Notes: generated from the letters alone by a model not told the origin. 64,000 bases of DNA from Microbacterium sp. HD4P20 (GCF_019449275.2 NZ_JAHZQZ020000022.1:248001-312000), one strand, 5' to 3'. Counted from the stretch's first letter, positions 13,944-23,552 are shown. Made by a program: numbers and translations.

Positions 13944-16628
13944 TCAGCCCCCAGGTGTGAGGACGAGCGTGTCGACGGTCGTCGCGTCGACGGCATCGGG
14001 CGTGAAGGCCCACGGTGTGAGCTCGACCCGCTGCCATGCCTCGGTCTGGTCGATGTAGTTCGGGTGGAAGGTGTGGCCGCTTGTGCCCGTGAAGTGGTTC
14101 CAGCCCGAAGCGTCGAAGTCCGACAGGTCGACGACCATGCGCATCGAGGGCACCGTCACCGTCGCGAAGTCGGAACCCAGCGACCAGCCGGTGGCGTTGA
14201 CCACCGACGACCCGCCGCCGACGGCGTACGGTCCGCGATTGAAGAGCCACTCGATCGGCGCGATGCCCGAGGTTCCGAAGGTGTCGTTCACGAGCGGCAG
14301 CGCGTGCAGCGAGCCCCAGTTCCACCTCGTCGGGTTGTCGCCCTGCAGCTCGGTGAGCCGTTCGCGTGCGTCGATCGCCGAACGCTTGAGCATGTCGGTC
14401 ATCCCCGAGACGCCCAGCGCCTGGTTGGTCCACCACGGCGACTCGGGGTCGTCGAGCAAGGCGTCGAACACGAGGAACAGGCGGCCCTGGTCGCTGAGCG
14501 GCACCGGGTTCTCACGCTCCTCGACGAGCACGTTGCGAGCCAGGGTGTCCCACAGCACGTTGGCGTAGGCGGCGGCCGGGGAGTCCGCGGCGTTCTGACC
14601 GTCCCATTCCCGGAGCAGGTCGAGCGCGGCATCCGTCTCGTCATCCCCGGTCGTGACGTCGAGGTACGCGGCCGTCAGGCGCACGCCGATGAACGAGTGG
14701 TTGTCGGCCTGGACCTGCCGCATGTCCTCGGCCGTGAACGGGCCGTTGGCGATCCGGCGCTGGATCATCTCGGTGATGCGCGCCGCACGCCAGCCGTAAT
14801 CCCAGTCGCGCGTGAGGAAGTGCGGGTACTCCTCGCCGACGATCGGGTTGTTGGCCGTGACGATGTAGCCGTCCTCGGGGTTGTACACCACGGGCAGCTC
14901 CTCGAACGGGATGAAGCCCTGCCACGCGTAAGCGGAGTCCCATCCCGGTTGAGGCATCGACCCGTCGGCCGCGCCGCGGAGCGGGAGCTTGCCGGGCGTC
15001 TGATAGCCGATGTTGCCGTCGACGTCGGCGTAGACGAGGTTCTGCGCGGGCACGTCGAACTGCGCCGCAGCGCCCCGGAAGTCGTCGAAGTCGCGGGCCG
15101 TGTTCAGCGCGAAGATCGCCGCGGCCGTGGTGCCGGGCTCGAGCGCCGTCCACTTGAGCGACACGGCGTACTCGCCCTCGGGAGCATCCGTCGGCGGCAC
15201 GACCGTGCCGTCGTTGCCCGTGAAGGGCCCGTCGGCGATCGTGGTGAAGTCATCGGTCAGCCCCGAGATGATCGGGCCGTTGACGGTGGACCGGATGCTG
15301 AGCTGCACGTCGTCGCCTCCGGCGACCTCGAGCGTCTCGATGCGCTCCTCGAGCGGTACCAGCGCGCCGTCGTACCAGTAGGAATCGCCGTCGATCTTCT
15401 CGAGATAGAGGTCGGTGACGTCGGTCGTCAGGTTGGTGAAACCCCACGCCACACGGTCGTTGTGGCCGATGATGACGCCCGGCACACCCGCGAAGCCGAA
15501 GCCGGCGACATCGAAGGGGCACTCGTCCGACACATCGGCGCACTTCAGCTGGATCTGATGCCACACGCTGGGCAGCGAAGCGCCCAGGTGCGGGTCGTTC
15601 GCGAGGAGCGGCATCCCGGTCTCGGTCAGATCCCCCGAGACGACCCATGAGTTGGATCCGATGCCCTCGCCGACCCCGCCGACGAGGGTGCTGACGGCGG
15701 CGACCACGTCGCTCACCTCGGTCCACTCGACCGACGCCGACGGTGGGCCCACGCGCCCGGAGGTTCCGGGCGACGCGCCAGCGTCGGTCTCGGCATCCGT
15801 CGCCTCACCCTCGGCGACTTCGCCGAGGTCGGGCACCGTGCCCACAGCCGGCACGGTCGAGATCTCGGGCACGATCACGGGGTTGCGGTCGTACGGATAC
15901 GCCGGGTACAGCTCGTCGATCTCGGCCTGCGTGAAGTCCGGGGCGATGACGGCGCGCTCGGTTTCGTCCTCGATGTTGGAGCGCAGGTCCCAGGCCATCG
16001 CCTTCAGCCACGCCACCGAGTCAGCGGGCGTCCACGGCTCGATCTCATAGCCGGAATTCTGCAGGTCGAGCACCGCGTACTCGAACGACGCATCTGCCCC
16101 GTCGTTCTCGGCGAGGTAGGCGTTGACGCCGTCGGCGTACGCCTCGTAGTAGGCCCGCTCGACGTCGCCGAGCGCTTCGACCTCCTGCTCGGCGATCTCG
16201 CGCCAGCCGAGCGTGCGCAGGAACGAGTCCGTCGCGAGCTGGGATTCGCCGAACAGTTCCGACAGCCGACCGCTCGTGACGTGCCGGCGGAAGTCCATCT
16301 CCCAGAAGCGGTCCTGCGCGTGCACATAGCCCTGCGAGAAGAACAGGTCGTGCGCGGAGTCTGCCGTGATGGTGGGGATGCCGAGAGCATCGCGTTGCAC
16401 GGCGACCTCGTCGTCGAGCCCTTCGACGGCGACCTCTCCGGTCAGCTGCGGGAACGAACGCTGCACCGTGTAGACCACGAATCCCACCGCGACGAGCGCG
16501 AGAACGACCACGCCCGCGACGATGCCGTACAGCGTGATGCCGATGGTGCGACCGATCGGGCGGCGACGCGGGGGCGCGTCATCCGGATACTCGCCCGTTT
16601 CGATGGGCGCGGTGACGGTCTTCGACAT
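13944..16628 (-). CDS. Penicillin acylase family (Ntn-hydrolase) protein, membrane-anchored
   Basis: 894 residues from ATG 16628. A cytoplasmic head rich in Pro/Arg precedes one membrane helix at about 28-56, so the enzyme is held on the outer face. The alpha part (residues 60-310) has the family's RDALGIPTITADSAHDLFFSQGYVHAQDRFWEM arrangement; a low-complexity Ala/Glu/Pro linker (about 265-300) precedes the autoproteolytic Gly324/Ser325 in EGIGSNSWVVSG, with Ser325 as the expected N-terminal nucleophile of the beta part. It should hydrolyse an amide bond, for example of an acyl-homoserine lactone, a beta-lactam or a lipopeptide; the substrate is not determined here. Confidence 0.9.
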   Translation of the reverse strand: MSKTVTAPIETGEYPDDAPPRRRPIGRTIGITLYGIVAGVVVLALVAVGFVVYTVQRSFPQLTGEVAVEGLDDEVAVQRDALGIPTITADSAHDLFFSQGYVHAQDRFWEMDFRRHVTSGRLSELFGESQLATDSFLRTLGWREIAEQEVEALGDVERAYYEAYADGVNAYLAENDGADASFEYAVLDLQNSGYEIEPWTPADSVAWLKAMAWDLRSNIEDETERAVIAPDFTQAEIDELYPAYPYDRNPVIVPEISTVPAVGTVPDLGEVAEGEATDAETDAGASPGTSGRVGPPSASVEWTEVSDVVAAVSTLVGGVGEGIGSNSWVVSGDLTETGMPLLANDPHLGASLPSVWHQIQLKCADVSDECPFDVAGFGFAGVPGVIIGHNDRVAWGFTNLTTDVTDLYLEKIDGDSYWYDGALVPLEERIETLEVAGGDDVQLSIRSTVNGPIISGLTDDFTTIADGPFTGNDGTVVPPTDAPEGEYAVSLKWTALEPGTTAAAIFALNTARDFDDFRGAAAQFDVPAQNLVYADVDGNIGYQTPGKLPLRGAADGSMPQPGWDSAYAWQGFIPFEELPVVYNPEDGYIVTANNPIVGEEYPHFLTRDWDYGWRAARITEMIQRRIANGPFTAEDMRQVQADNHSFIGVRLTAAYLDVTTGDDETDAALDLLREWDGQNAADSPAAAYANVLWDTLARNVLVEERENPVPLSDQGRLFLVFDALLDDPESPWWTNQALGVSGMTDMLKRSAIDARERLTELQGDNPTRWNWGSLHALPLVNDTFGTSGIAPIEWLFNRGPYAVGGGSSVVNATGWSLGSDFATVTVPSMRMVVDLSDFDASGWNHFTGTSGHTFHPNYIDQTEAWQRVELTPWAFTPDAVDATTVDTLVLTPGG

Positions 16629-16814
16629 TGAAGTCTTTCGGGTCGGCCAAGGGATACGCGGTGCCAGGCACCGTGAAACTCCGTGTCGCGCGTCGGGTCG
16701 CGCGACCATGCTTGGAATCGTAACCCGGCGGGGTGTTCGACGCCCAACCGCGCTCGGATCCCGCTCGGCTCCCGCTCAGTCCCCGCGCGGTGCCCGCTCG
16801 TCACCTGATCTCGC

Positions 16815-16874
16815 GACGTCGTGTGGCGAGGCGTGCGGTGGCGTGACGTCGTGTGGCGAGGCGTGCGGTGGCGT
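16815..16874. repeat. Two tandem 30-bp direct repeats
   Basis: A 30-bp unit beginning GACGTCGTGTGGCGAGG occurs twice without a mismatch at 16815-16844 and 16845-16874, followed by a partial third echo. It lies just after the argG stop, in the 275-bp gap before the acylase gene (both minus strand). The function is unknown; it could be a recent slippage duplication. Confidence 0.85.
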
Positions 16875-16903
16875 GGCGTGGCTCGGCGCGCGGTGGCGCC
16901 CGG

Positions 16904-18346
16904 TCAGTCGGTGCCTGAGTCGAAGGCGGATGCCTCGTTGGCGGCATCCGTCGCCTCTGCAAGCTCCTCTTCCTCGGCGCTGAGGTGCTCGGTGCGCTCG
17001 GTGATCTCGCCGGCCTCGCCCTGCGAGAGGTGGCCGACGAGCTCGCCGGTGGCGCCGCCGATGATGCCGGCGGCGGCGTAGTGCTCGAGGCGCACGCGAG
17101 AGTCGGCGATGTCGAGGTTGCGCATCGTGAGCTGCCCGATGCGGTCGGTGGGGCCGAACGCGGCATCGCCCACGCGCTCCATCGACAGCTTCTCGGGGTG
17201 GTACGACAGGCGCGAACCCGTGGTGTCGAGGATCGTGTAGTCCTCGCCGCGGCGCAGGCGCAGCGTGACCGAACCGGTGACCGTCGAGCCCACCCACTTC
17301 TGGATCGACTCGCGCAGCATGAGCGACTGCGGCTCGAGCCAACGACCCTCGTACATCAGGCGGCCCAGGCGACGGCCCTGCTCGTGGTACGTCGCGAGGG
17401 TGTCTTCGTTCAGGATGCCGTTGACCAGGCGCTCGTACGCGATGAACAGCAGCGCCATGCCCGGTGCCTCGTAGATGCCGCGTGACTTCGCCTCGATGAT
17501 GCGGTTCTCGATCTGGTCGCTCATACCGAGGCCGTGGCGACCGCCGATGCGGTTGGCTTCGAAGACCAGCTCGACCGGGTCGGCGTATTCGGTGCCGTTG
17601 AGCGCGACCGGACGGCCGGCATCGAACGTGACGGTGACGTCCTCGGTCTCGATCTCGACCGCGGGGTCCCAGAAGCGCACGCCCATGATGGGCTCGACGG
17701 TCTCGAGTGACACGTCGAGGTGCTCGAGGGTCTTGGCCTCGTGCGTCGCCCCCCAGATGTTGGCGTCAGTGGAGTACGCCTTCTCTGCCGAATCGCGGTA
17801 GGGGAAGCCGTGCTCGACGAGCCACTCGCTCATCTCTTTGCGACCGCCCAGCTCGGTGACGAAGTCGGCGTCGAGCCACGGCTTGTAGATGCGCAGCGCG
17901 GGGTTGGCGAGCAGACCGTAGCGGTAGAACCGCTCGATGTCGTTGCCCTTGTAGGTGGAGCCGTCGCCCCAGATGTCGACGCCGTCCTCTTTCATGGCGC
18001 GCACGAGGAGGGTGCCGGTGACCGCACGCCCGATGGGCGTCGTATTGAAATAGGTGCGACCGCCGGAGCGGATGTGGAACGCGCCGCAGGCCAGCGCGCC
18101 GAAGCCCTCTTCGACGAGGGCCGGCTTGCAGTCCACCAGTCGCGAGAGCTCGGCGCCGTACTTGAGGGCGCGGTCGGGGATCGACGCGATGTCGTCCTCG
18201 TCGGGCTGCCCGAGATCTCCGGTGTAGGTGCAGGGAACGGCGCCCTTGTCGCGCATCCATGCGACGGCGACGGAGGTGTCCAGGCCCCCCGAGAAGGCGA
18301 TGCCGACGCGCTCGCCGACGGGCAGGGACTGGAGGACCTTAGACAT
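16904..18346 (-). CDS. argG: Argininosuccinate synthase
   Basis: 480 residues, the long (type II) form found also in enterobacteria. The ATP-pyrophosphatase P-loop is AFSGGLDTS (residues 17-25), followed by GDLGQPDEDD, TYFNTTPIGRAVTG and YKGNDIERFYRYG. It joins citrulline and aspartate using ATP, the penultimate step of arginine synthesis, in the cytoplasm. Ends in an acidic Ala/Glu-rich tail. It stands alone, away from other arg genes, which is usual for this form. ATG 18346 is the start; an upstream extension to 18421 looks non-coding. Confidence 0.97.
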   Translation of the reverse strand: MSKVLQSLPVGERVGIAFSGGLDTSVAVAWMRDKGAVPCTYTGDLGQPDEDDIASIPDRALKYGAELSRLVDCKPALVEEGFGALACGAFHIRSGGRTYFNTTPIGRAVTGTLLVRAMKEDGVDIWGDGSTYKGNDIERFYRYGLLANPALRIYKPWLDADFVTELGGRKEMSEWLVEHGFPYRDSAEKAYSTDANIWGATHEAKTLEHLDVSLETVEPIMGVRFWDPAVEIETEDVTVTFDAGRPVALNGTEYADPVELVFEANRIGGRHGLGMSDQIENRIIEAKSRGIYEAPGMALLFIAYERLVNGILNEDTLATYHEQGRRLGRLMYEGRWLEPQSLMLRESIQKWVGSTVTGSVTLRLRRGEDYTILDTTGSRLSYHPEKLSMERVGDAAFGPTDRIGQLTMRNLDIADSRVRLEHYAAAGIIGGATGELVGHLSQGEAGEITERTEHLSAEEEELAEATDAANEASAFDSGTD

Positions 18347-18365
18347 AAGAACCCAGTTTAGTGAG

Positions 18366-18381
18366 AGGCATCCGGATGCCT
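18366..18381. promoter_or_regulatory. 16-bp perfect palindrome upstream of argG
   Basis: AGGCATCC and its complement GGATGCCT abut without a spacer, 20 bp ahead of the argG start. It could be a regulator site in the argG leader or part of a processed end of the upstream gene. It contains the GGATGC word that recurs in hairpins across this window. Confidence 0.45.
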
Positions 18382-18454
18382 GACCCGCGGTGATCGACGA
18401 GACGAGGACGTCCCCGCCCACTCTCGGCGGCGGCAGCAGCGATGCCCGAGCACG

Positions 18455-19201
18455 TCAGCGCTTTGAGGCGCCGGTCGTTGCGGTGGCGACTGCGGACGCG
18501 GCTTCGTCGGTGGTTCCTGCGCGCCGACCCCACCACACGACAAGAGCGCCCACACAGATGATCGCGACGGCGATGCCGATCATATAGATGATGACCGACG
18601 GCCATCCGCCCGGACTGTTCGGGTTCAGGAACGGGTACGGGTACCAGAACGGGTCGCCGCTCACCGGGTTCGTGGTCAAGGGTCCCCGAATCATCGTGTA
18701 GATCACCCAGAGGATCGGAAACGCCACCACCGCCCACAACGAGCGCCACGAAAGTCGCCGGCGCAGCGGAGCGACCAAGACATCGGCAAGCAGGAACAGC
18801 GGCGCGATGAGGTGGAGCACCTCGTTCGACCACGGGATGGGCTCGCTTCCCTGGGGCAGCTCCACGTTGCGCAGGAGGAGGTTGTAGACGATGCCGGTGA
18901 TGATCATGTAGGTGCTCACAGAGGCCAGCGCCACCGCGAGACCGGCGGGTTCGGCATCCGCTCCTCGGCGCCCTTTGGTCCAGTACCAGACCGCAGCCCA
19001 CAGCAGCACGATCGCCGCCAGCAGGTTCGACAGGATCGTGAAGAAGCTGAAGAAGTTGGCAAACGTCGTCGCGACATCGCGATCGAGCTCGGTGGCTCGT
19101 GCGAGCGACGCCGAGAGCTGAGCGATGATCGCCGCGAGCATGATCAGCGCCATCACGCCGCGTGCGACGGACCAGACCCTGACCCCCGTGGTGCTGTGCA
19201 T
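18455..19201 (-). CDS. Pr6Pr family membrane protein
   Basis: 248 residues with about six membrane helices. The diagnostic stretches are FFTILSNLLAAIVLLWAA, VYNLLLRNVELP, NEVLHLIAPLFLLADVLVAP, RRLSWRSLWAVVAFPILWVIY and WYPYPFLNP. The family is widespread in actinobacteria and is related by fold to FAR-17a/AIG1 proteins; no bacterial function is established. Start ATG 19201; the frame continues upstream into purA antisense and is not coding there. Divergent from purA, with a 76-bp gap. Confidence 0.85.
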   Translation of the reverse strand: MHSTTGVRVWSVARGVMALIMLAAIIAQLSASLARATELDRDVATTFANFFSFFTILSNLLAAIVLLWAAVWYWTKGRRGADAEPAGLAVALASVSTYMIITGIVYNLLLRNVELPQGSEPIPWSNEVLHLIAPLFLLADVLVAPLRRRLSWRSLWAVVAFPILWVIYTMIRGPLTTNPVSGDPFWYPYPFLNPNSPGGWPSVIIYMIGIAVAIICVGALVVWWGRRAGTTDEAASAVATATTGASKR

Positions 19202-19277
19202 GCGGTCACCATAGCGGGCCGGCTCGGCGCGCATCGATAGGATGGGGTGTAACCGTCCATAAACGGGGGAGTAGCCC

Positions 19278-20564
19278 ATGCCAGGCATCGTGATCGTCGG
19301 AGTCCAGTGGGGAGACGAGGGCAAGGGCAAGGCCACTGACCTGCTCGGTGAGCGCACCGACTGGGTCGTCAAGTTCAACGGTGGCAACAATGCCGGTCAC
19401 ACGGTCGTGATCGGCGATGAGAAGTACGCGCTGCACCTGCTGCCCTCGGGCATCCTGTCCGATGGCGTGAACGCCGTCATCGGCAATGGTGTGGTCGTCG
19501 ACCTCGAGGTGCTGTTCGCCGAGCTCGAGGCGCTCCACGCCCGCGGCGTCGACACGTCGCGCCTGAAGGTGAGCGCCAACGCCCACATCATCACGCAGTA
19601 CCACCGCACGCTCGACAAGGTCACCGAGCGCTTCCTCGGCAAGCGCCAGATCGGCACCACCGGCCGCGGCATCGGCCCGGCGTACGCCGACAAGATCAAC
19701 CGCGTCGGCATCCGCGTGCAGGATCTCTTCGACGAGAACATCCTGCGCCAGAAGGTCGAGGGCGCCCTCGACCAGAAGAACCACCTGCTGGTGAAGGTCT
19801 TCAACAGGCGCGCGATCACGGTCGACGAGATCGTCGAAGACCTGCTGTCGTACGCCAAGCGTCTGCGCCCGATGGTCGCCGACACGTCGCTGCTGCTCGA
19901 CGAAGCACTCGACCGGGGCGAGGTCGTCGTGTTCGAGGGCGGCCAGGCCACGATGCTCGACGTCGATCACGGCACCTACCCGTTCGTGACGTCGTCGTCC
20001 GCGACCGCGGGCGGCGCGTCGACGGGCTCGGGCGTCGGGCCCAACCGGCTCGACCGCATCGTCGGCATCGTCAAGGCATACACGACGCGCGTCGGATCCG
20101 GCCCGTTCCCGACCGAGCTCTTCGACGAGCAGGGCGAGTGGCTGCGCTCGCGCGGTTTCGAGTTCGGTACGACGACCGGCCGGCCGCGCCGCGTGGGCTG
20201 GTACGACGCGCCGATCACCCGGTACGCCACCCGGATCAACGGCATCACCGACCTCGTGCTGACCAAGCTCGACATCCTCACCGGCCTCGACCGCGTGCCG
20301 GTGTGCGTCGCGTACGACGTCGACGGTGAGCGGTTCGACGAGGTTCCGGTGAACCAGTCCGACTTCCACCACGCCAAGCCGATCCTCGAGTACTTCCCCG
20401 GCTGGAAGCAGGACATCACGGGCGCGCGCACGTTCGAAGATCTGCCGGTCGAGGCGCAGGACTACGTGCTGGCGCTGGAGAAGATGAGCGGCACCCGCAT
20501 CTCGGTGATCGGCGTAGGCGCGGCCCGCGACGCCGTCATCGTGCGCCACGACCTCGTCGACTGA
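19278..20564 (+). CDS. purA: Adenylosuccinate synthase
   Basis: 428 residues, the usual length. GTP site WGDEGKGKAT (residues 11-20) with the catalytic Asp13, His41 in NNAGHTVV, IMP-binding TTGRGIGPAYADK and the KSVTGR-equivalent region later in the protein. The enzyme joins IMP and aspartate using GTP in the first step of AMP synthesis. ATG 19278 is preceded by GGGGGAG. Its own transcription unit; a REP-like palindrome follows its stop. Confidence 0.98.
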   Translation: MPGIVIVGVQWGDEGKGKATDLLGERTDWVVKFNGGNNAGHTVVIGDEKYALHLLPSGILSDGVNAVIGNGVVVDLEVLFAELEALHARGVDTSRLKVSANAHIITQYHRTLDKVTERFLGKRQIGTTGRGIGPAYADKINRVGIRVQDLFDENILRQKVEGALDQKNHLLVKVFNRRAITVDEIVEDLLSYAKRLRPMVADTSLLLDEALDRGEVVVFEGGQATMLDVDHGTYPFVTSSSATAGGASTGSGVGPNRLDRIVGIVKAYTTRVGSGPFPTELFDEQGEWLRSRGFEFGTTTGRPRRVGWYDAPITRYATRINGITDLVLTKLDILTGLDRVPVCVAYDVDGERFDEVPVNQSDFHHAKPILEYFPGWKQDITGARTFEDLPVEAQDYVLALEKMSGTRISVIGVGAARDAVIVRHDLVD

Positions 20565-20569
20565 CGCTT

Positions 20570-20602
20570 CCCGCTCGTTGAGCGGGCGAAGCGAGACGAA
20601 AC
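20570..20602. repeat. REP-like palindromic element after purA
   Basis: CCCGCTC and GAGCGGG (20570-20576, 20580-20586) pair around GTT, followed by CGAAGCGAGACGAAACG. I recall this CGCTCGTTGAGCG...GAAGCGAGACGAAACG arrangement as a common interspersed element of Microbacteriaceae; that recollection is not tested here. The hairpin lacks a T-run and lies between purA and the lactonase gene. Confidence 0.5.
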
Positions 20603-20624
20603 GCCTCGAGGCGAACGGAGACGC

Positions 20625-21845
20625 ATGAAGCTGTGGCTGGGCGGATACACCGCCGACATGGGCGGCCACGCGAGCGGCATCGGGATGCTGCACGCCGGCG
20701 CCGTCGACGAGGCTTCGGCGGGCGGCGCCCTCGCCTTCACCGGCGAGGCCGCGACCGCCGACTCGCCTTCGTGGCTGGCAGCGCACCCGAGCCTTGACGT
20801 CGTCTATGCGACCCTCGAGAACACCGGCGCAGTGCAGGCATTCCGCCGCACCGGCGAAGACCGCTTCGCTCCGCTCGGTGCGCCGGTGCCGGCGGGCGAG
20901 GCGACCTGCCACGTCGCCGTCTCGCCCGATGCCCGTTACCTCGTCGCGAGCAGCTGGGGTGATGGGCGCGTCGTGCGCATGACGCTGGATGCCGCCGGCC
21001 GGCCGTCGACGCCGGTGGTCGCGCCGGAAGCGACGGACCCGTACGCCGATCCCGATCCGAGCGCGGATCCGGGGGTCGCATTATTCACCAGGCCGGGCGA
21101 GGCGCCCGCGGGGATCGACCTCGCCGCCGCGGCGCGCGCCCTGCGCGAGGCAGCCGGCGAGGAGTTCGCCCGCTTCATCCCCGGGTACGACGAGCCGGAG
21201 CAGCCACTGCCCGCGGCCCCTGACGCCGCCGAGGCCGAGGCATCCGTCGTCCGTCCCTCCCGTGCCCACCAGGCCGTCTTCCTGCCCGGCGGACTCATCG
21301 CGACGACCGACCTCGGGTTCGACCTGGTGCGGCTGTGGCGCTCGACCGCCGACGGGCTGCGTGCGGTGCAGCAGGTGGTGCTGCCCCGGGGCAGCGGCCC
21401 GCGGCATATGGTGTGGCACCCGAGCGGGCACCTGTACGTCGTCACCGAGCTGTCGTGCGAGGTGTTCGTGCTCGCGCCGGCCATCGACGGCACGTGGCGG
21501 GTCGTCGGCGGCACACCGCTCGGCGGCACCCTGCCCGGCGATGCCGCAGCCGAGCTTGCGACCTCACGGGACGGCGAGTTCCTCTATGCCGGCGTACGCG
21601 GCAGCAACACGATCGCGACGCTGCGGGTCCGCGGCGCCGGCGAGACCCTCACTTCGGTGGCGCTCGTCGATGCGGGGGTGGACTGGCCGCGTCACCATGT
21701 TGTGTTGCGCGACGTCCTGCTCGTCGCCGGCCAGCTGTCGAACGAGGTCGCTTCGCTCACGCTGGACGTGCGCACCGGAGTGCCCGGCCGCGTGCGCTAC
21801 CGCGCCGCGGCGCCGTCACCGACCTGCGTGCTTCCCGCCCGCTGA
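20625..21845 (+). CDS. Lactonase-family seven-bladed propeller protein (6-phosphogluconolactonase-like)
   Basis: 406 residues. The opening MKLWLGGYT and repeats such as SPSWLAAHPSLDVVYATLEN, HVAVSPDARYLVASSWGDG, SGPRHMVWHPSGHLYVVTE and SRDGEFLYAGVRGSNTIATL are propeller blades of the YbhE/lactonase group. Some members hydrolyse 6-phosphogluconolactone in the pentose phosphate pathway. This one has a long Ala/Glu/Pro insert at about 130-200 not typical of YbhE, so its substrate is uncertain. No signal peptide. Confidence 0.85.
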   Translation: MKLWLGGYTADMGGHASGIGMLHAGAVDEASAGGALAFTGEAATADSPSWLAAHPSLDVVYATLENTGAVQAFRRTGEDRFAPLGAPVPAGEATCHVAVSPDARYLVASSWGDGRVVRMTLDAAGRPSTPVVAPEATDPYADPDPSADPGVALFTRPGEAPAGIDLAAAARALREAAGEEFARFIPGYDEPEQPLPAAPDAAEAEASVVRPSRAHQAVFLPGGLIATTDLGFDLVRLWRSTADGLRAVQQVVLPRGSGPRHMVWHPSGHLYVVTELSCEVFVLAPAIDGTWRVVGGTPLGGTLPGDAAAELATSRDGEFLYAGVRGSNTIATLRVRGAGETLTSVALVDAGVDWPRHHVVLRDVLLVAGQLSNEVASLTLDVRTGVPGRVRYRAAAPSPTCVLPAR

Positions 21846-21857
21846 CGGCGACGGCCC

Positions 21858-23081
21858 TCAGATCTTTGCGTCCTGCCGGGGGATGAACACCTGCTTGATG
21901 ATGAGCAGGATCGACGCCGTCACGGGGATCGCGACGAGGGCGCCCAGCAGGCCGAGCAGCGTGCCGCCGACCATCGCGCCGATCACCACGAGCGCGCCCG
22001 GCACCGCGATGGCCCGGTTCATCACCCTCGGCGTGAGGACGTATGCCTCGAGCTGCATGTAGATGAGGTAGATGACCGCGAAGATCAGGGCGGGGAGCCA
22101 CCCCGTGAACAGCGCGAGGATGGTCGCGGTCATCCAGTACAGCACCGATCCGATGAGCGGGATCAGGGTGATGAGGAACGCGAGGACGCCCATGAGAGCC
22201 GGGAACGGAAGCCCGAGGAACAGGTGCAGCAGGAACGCGACGACCGAGTTGCAGAACGCCAGCACCACCATTCCCATGAGGTAGGCGCCGATCGAGTCTG
22301 TGATCTGATCGGTCATCGCACCTGCCTTCGCGCGGCTGCGAGCCGGGGCGAACCGGTTGAACGCGACCTTCATCGACGGCAGGCCGGCGAGGAAGTACAG
22401 GCTCAGGACGAGCACGATGATCAGGCCCGAGATCGTGGTGCCGACGTTGACGGCGAAGTTCAGCACGCCGCCGCCGATCGCCGCGATGTTGGCCGGGTTG
22501 GTCAGGAACGCCTCGACCTGATCGATGATCGTGCCGACCTCGGTGCCGAACGTCGTGCTCAGCCACGCGTAGAAGTCCGAGGCCTGGAACTCCTCGACGA
22601 GCTCCGGGATGTCGCCGAAGAACTGCGACATCTGGCCGACCAGCGCCGGCACGACCAGCAGCAGGATGCCGGTGAACACGAGTGCGAACGCCGTATAGAC
22701 GATCAGGATCGCCCACGGCCGGGCGACGTGATGGCCGCCGAACCAGCGCACCACCGGGTCGAGGCCCAGCGCGACGAACAGCGCGAAGACGATGTAGATG
22801 ATGATCGTCGACAGGTTCCAGAACGCCAGGCCGAGGGCGACCGCCGCGAGGGCGCCGAGGGTCAGGACCAGTCCCAGCCGGAACGGGCTGTTGAGGTTGG
22901 CCCAGAACGTCTTGCCGGCAGGTGCCTCGCCGGTGAAGACCGGTTGCGCCGCGAGTGCGGCGGCGTCGAGCGACCCGGCGGTGCCGGCATCCGTGGTCGC
23001 CGTCGTGGCGGCGGGCAGGGGATCGGCCGGTGAAGAGCCGGGGTCGCCCGGGGTGCCGGCGAGGGGCGAGGCGTCGGTCAT
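21858..23081 (-). CDS. AI-2E family transporter (YdiK/TqsA-like permease)
   Basis: 407 residues from ATG 23081; a GTG two codons upstream (23087) is possible. About 75 residues of Ala/Thr/Pro-rich cytoplasmic head precede eight membrane helices in the family pattern: paired helices at about 80-125, a long amphipathic loop (FFGDIPELVEEFQASDFYAWL), then LYFLAGLP, and a C-terminal set ending VPGALVVIGAMVGGTLLG and LIIKQVFIPR. Members export small molecules or cations; the substrate is unknown. Converges on the lactonase gene with 12 bp between stops. Confidence 0.88.
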   Translation of the reverse strand: MTDASPLAGTPGDPGSSPADPLPAATTATTDAGTAGSLDAAALAAQPVFTGEAPAGKTFWANLNSPFRLGLVLTLGALAAVALGLAFWNLSTIIIYIVFALFVALGLDPVVRWFGGHHVARPWAILIVYTAFALVFTGILLLVVPALVGQMSQFFGDIPELVEEFQASDFYAWLSTTFGTEVGTIIDQVEAFLTNPANIAAIGGGVLNFAVNVGTTISGLIIVLVLSLYFLAGLPSMKVAFNRFAPARSRAKAGAMTDQITDSIGAYLMGMVVLAFCNSVVAFLLHLFLGLPFPALMGVLAFLITLIPLIGSVLYWMTATILALFTGWLPALIFAVIYLIYMQLEAYVLTPRVMNRAIAVPGALVVIGAMVGGTLLGLLGALVAIPVTASILLIIKQVFIPRQDAKI

Positions 23082-23212
23082 GGTCACACTCTAGGGGCGG
23101 GGATGCCGCCGGCACACTGGTGAATTCGAAGATCATGCGGATCGTGTGACCGGCTCGCGTCGGGTGCGGGAACCGAGCTCGGGTATCGTCGGGGGCGACG
23201 AGGAGGACTGCC

Positions 23213-23506
23213 ATGGCCGAAGATCCGACGACCACGCTGGCGCGGCTGCGCAGCAGCATCGACAACATCGACGCCGCGCTGATGTACATGCTGGCCGAGC
23301 GGTTCAAGGCCACCAAGCAGGTGGGACTCCTCAAGGCCGAGCACGGCATGCCGCCGTCAGACCCTGCCCGCGAAGAGCAGCAGGTCGCGCGGCTGCGCAA
23401 ACTCGCCGAGCAGGCCGACCTCGACCCCGCTTTCGCCGAGAAGTGGTTCAACTTCGTCGTCGCCGAGGTGATCCGTCACCACACCGAGGCGGCCGACCGC
23501 CGCTGA
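23213..23506 (+). CDS. Chorismate mutase, AroQ type
   Basis: 97 residues of helix: LARLRSSIDNIDAALMYMLAERFKATKQVGLLKAEHGMPPSDPAREEQQVARLRKLAE in sequence segments. The basic residues of the family (Arg in the first helix, Lys in VGLLKAEHG, Arg in DPAREEQQ) are in place. It converts chorismate to prephenate for Phe and Tyr synthesis. This short, single-domain form, with MYMLAERF, is common in actinobacteria. GAGGAGG-like sequence precedes ATG 23213. Confidence 0.9.
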   Translation: MAEDPTTTLARLRSSIDNIDAALMYMLAERFKATKQVGLLKAEHGMPPSDPAREEQQVARLRKLAEQADLDPAFAEKWFNFVVAEVIRHHTEAADRR

Positions 23507-23552
23507 GGCCGCGCCGGCACAGGACGCAGCCGCATCGCTCTACGCTGATCGC

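Noticed and set aside
13767..15650. Open frame of 627 codons on the plus strand opposite the acylase gene
   Set aside because: Antisense of a clear minus-strand gene; Val/Arg/Asp-rich composition typical of the shadow of high-GC coding sequence, with no domain.
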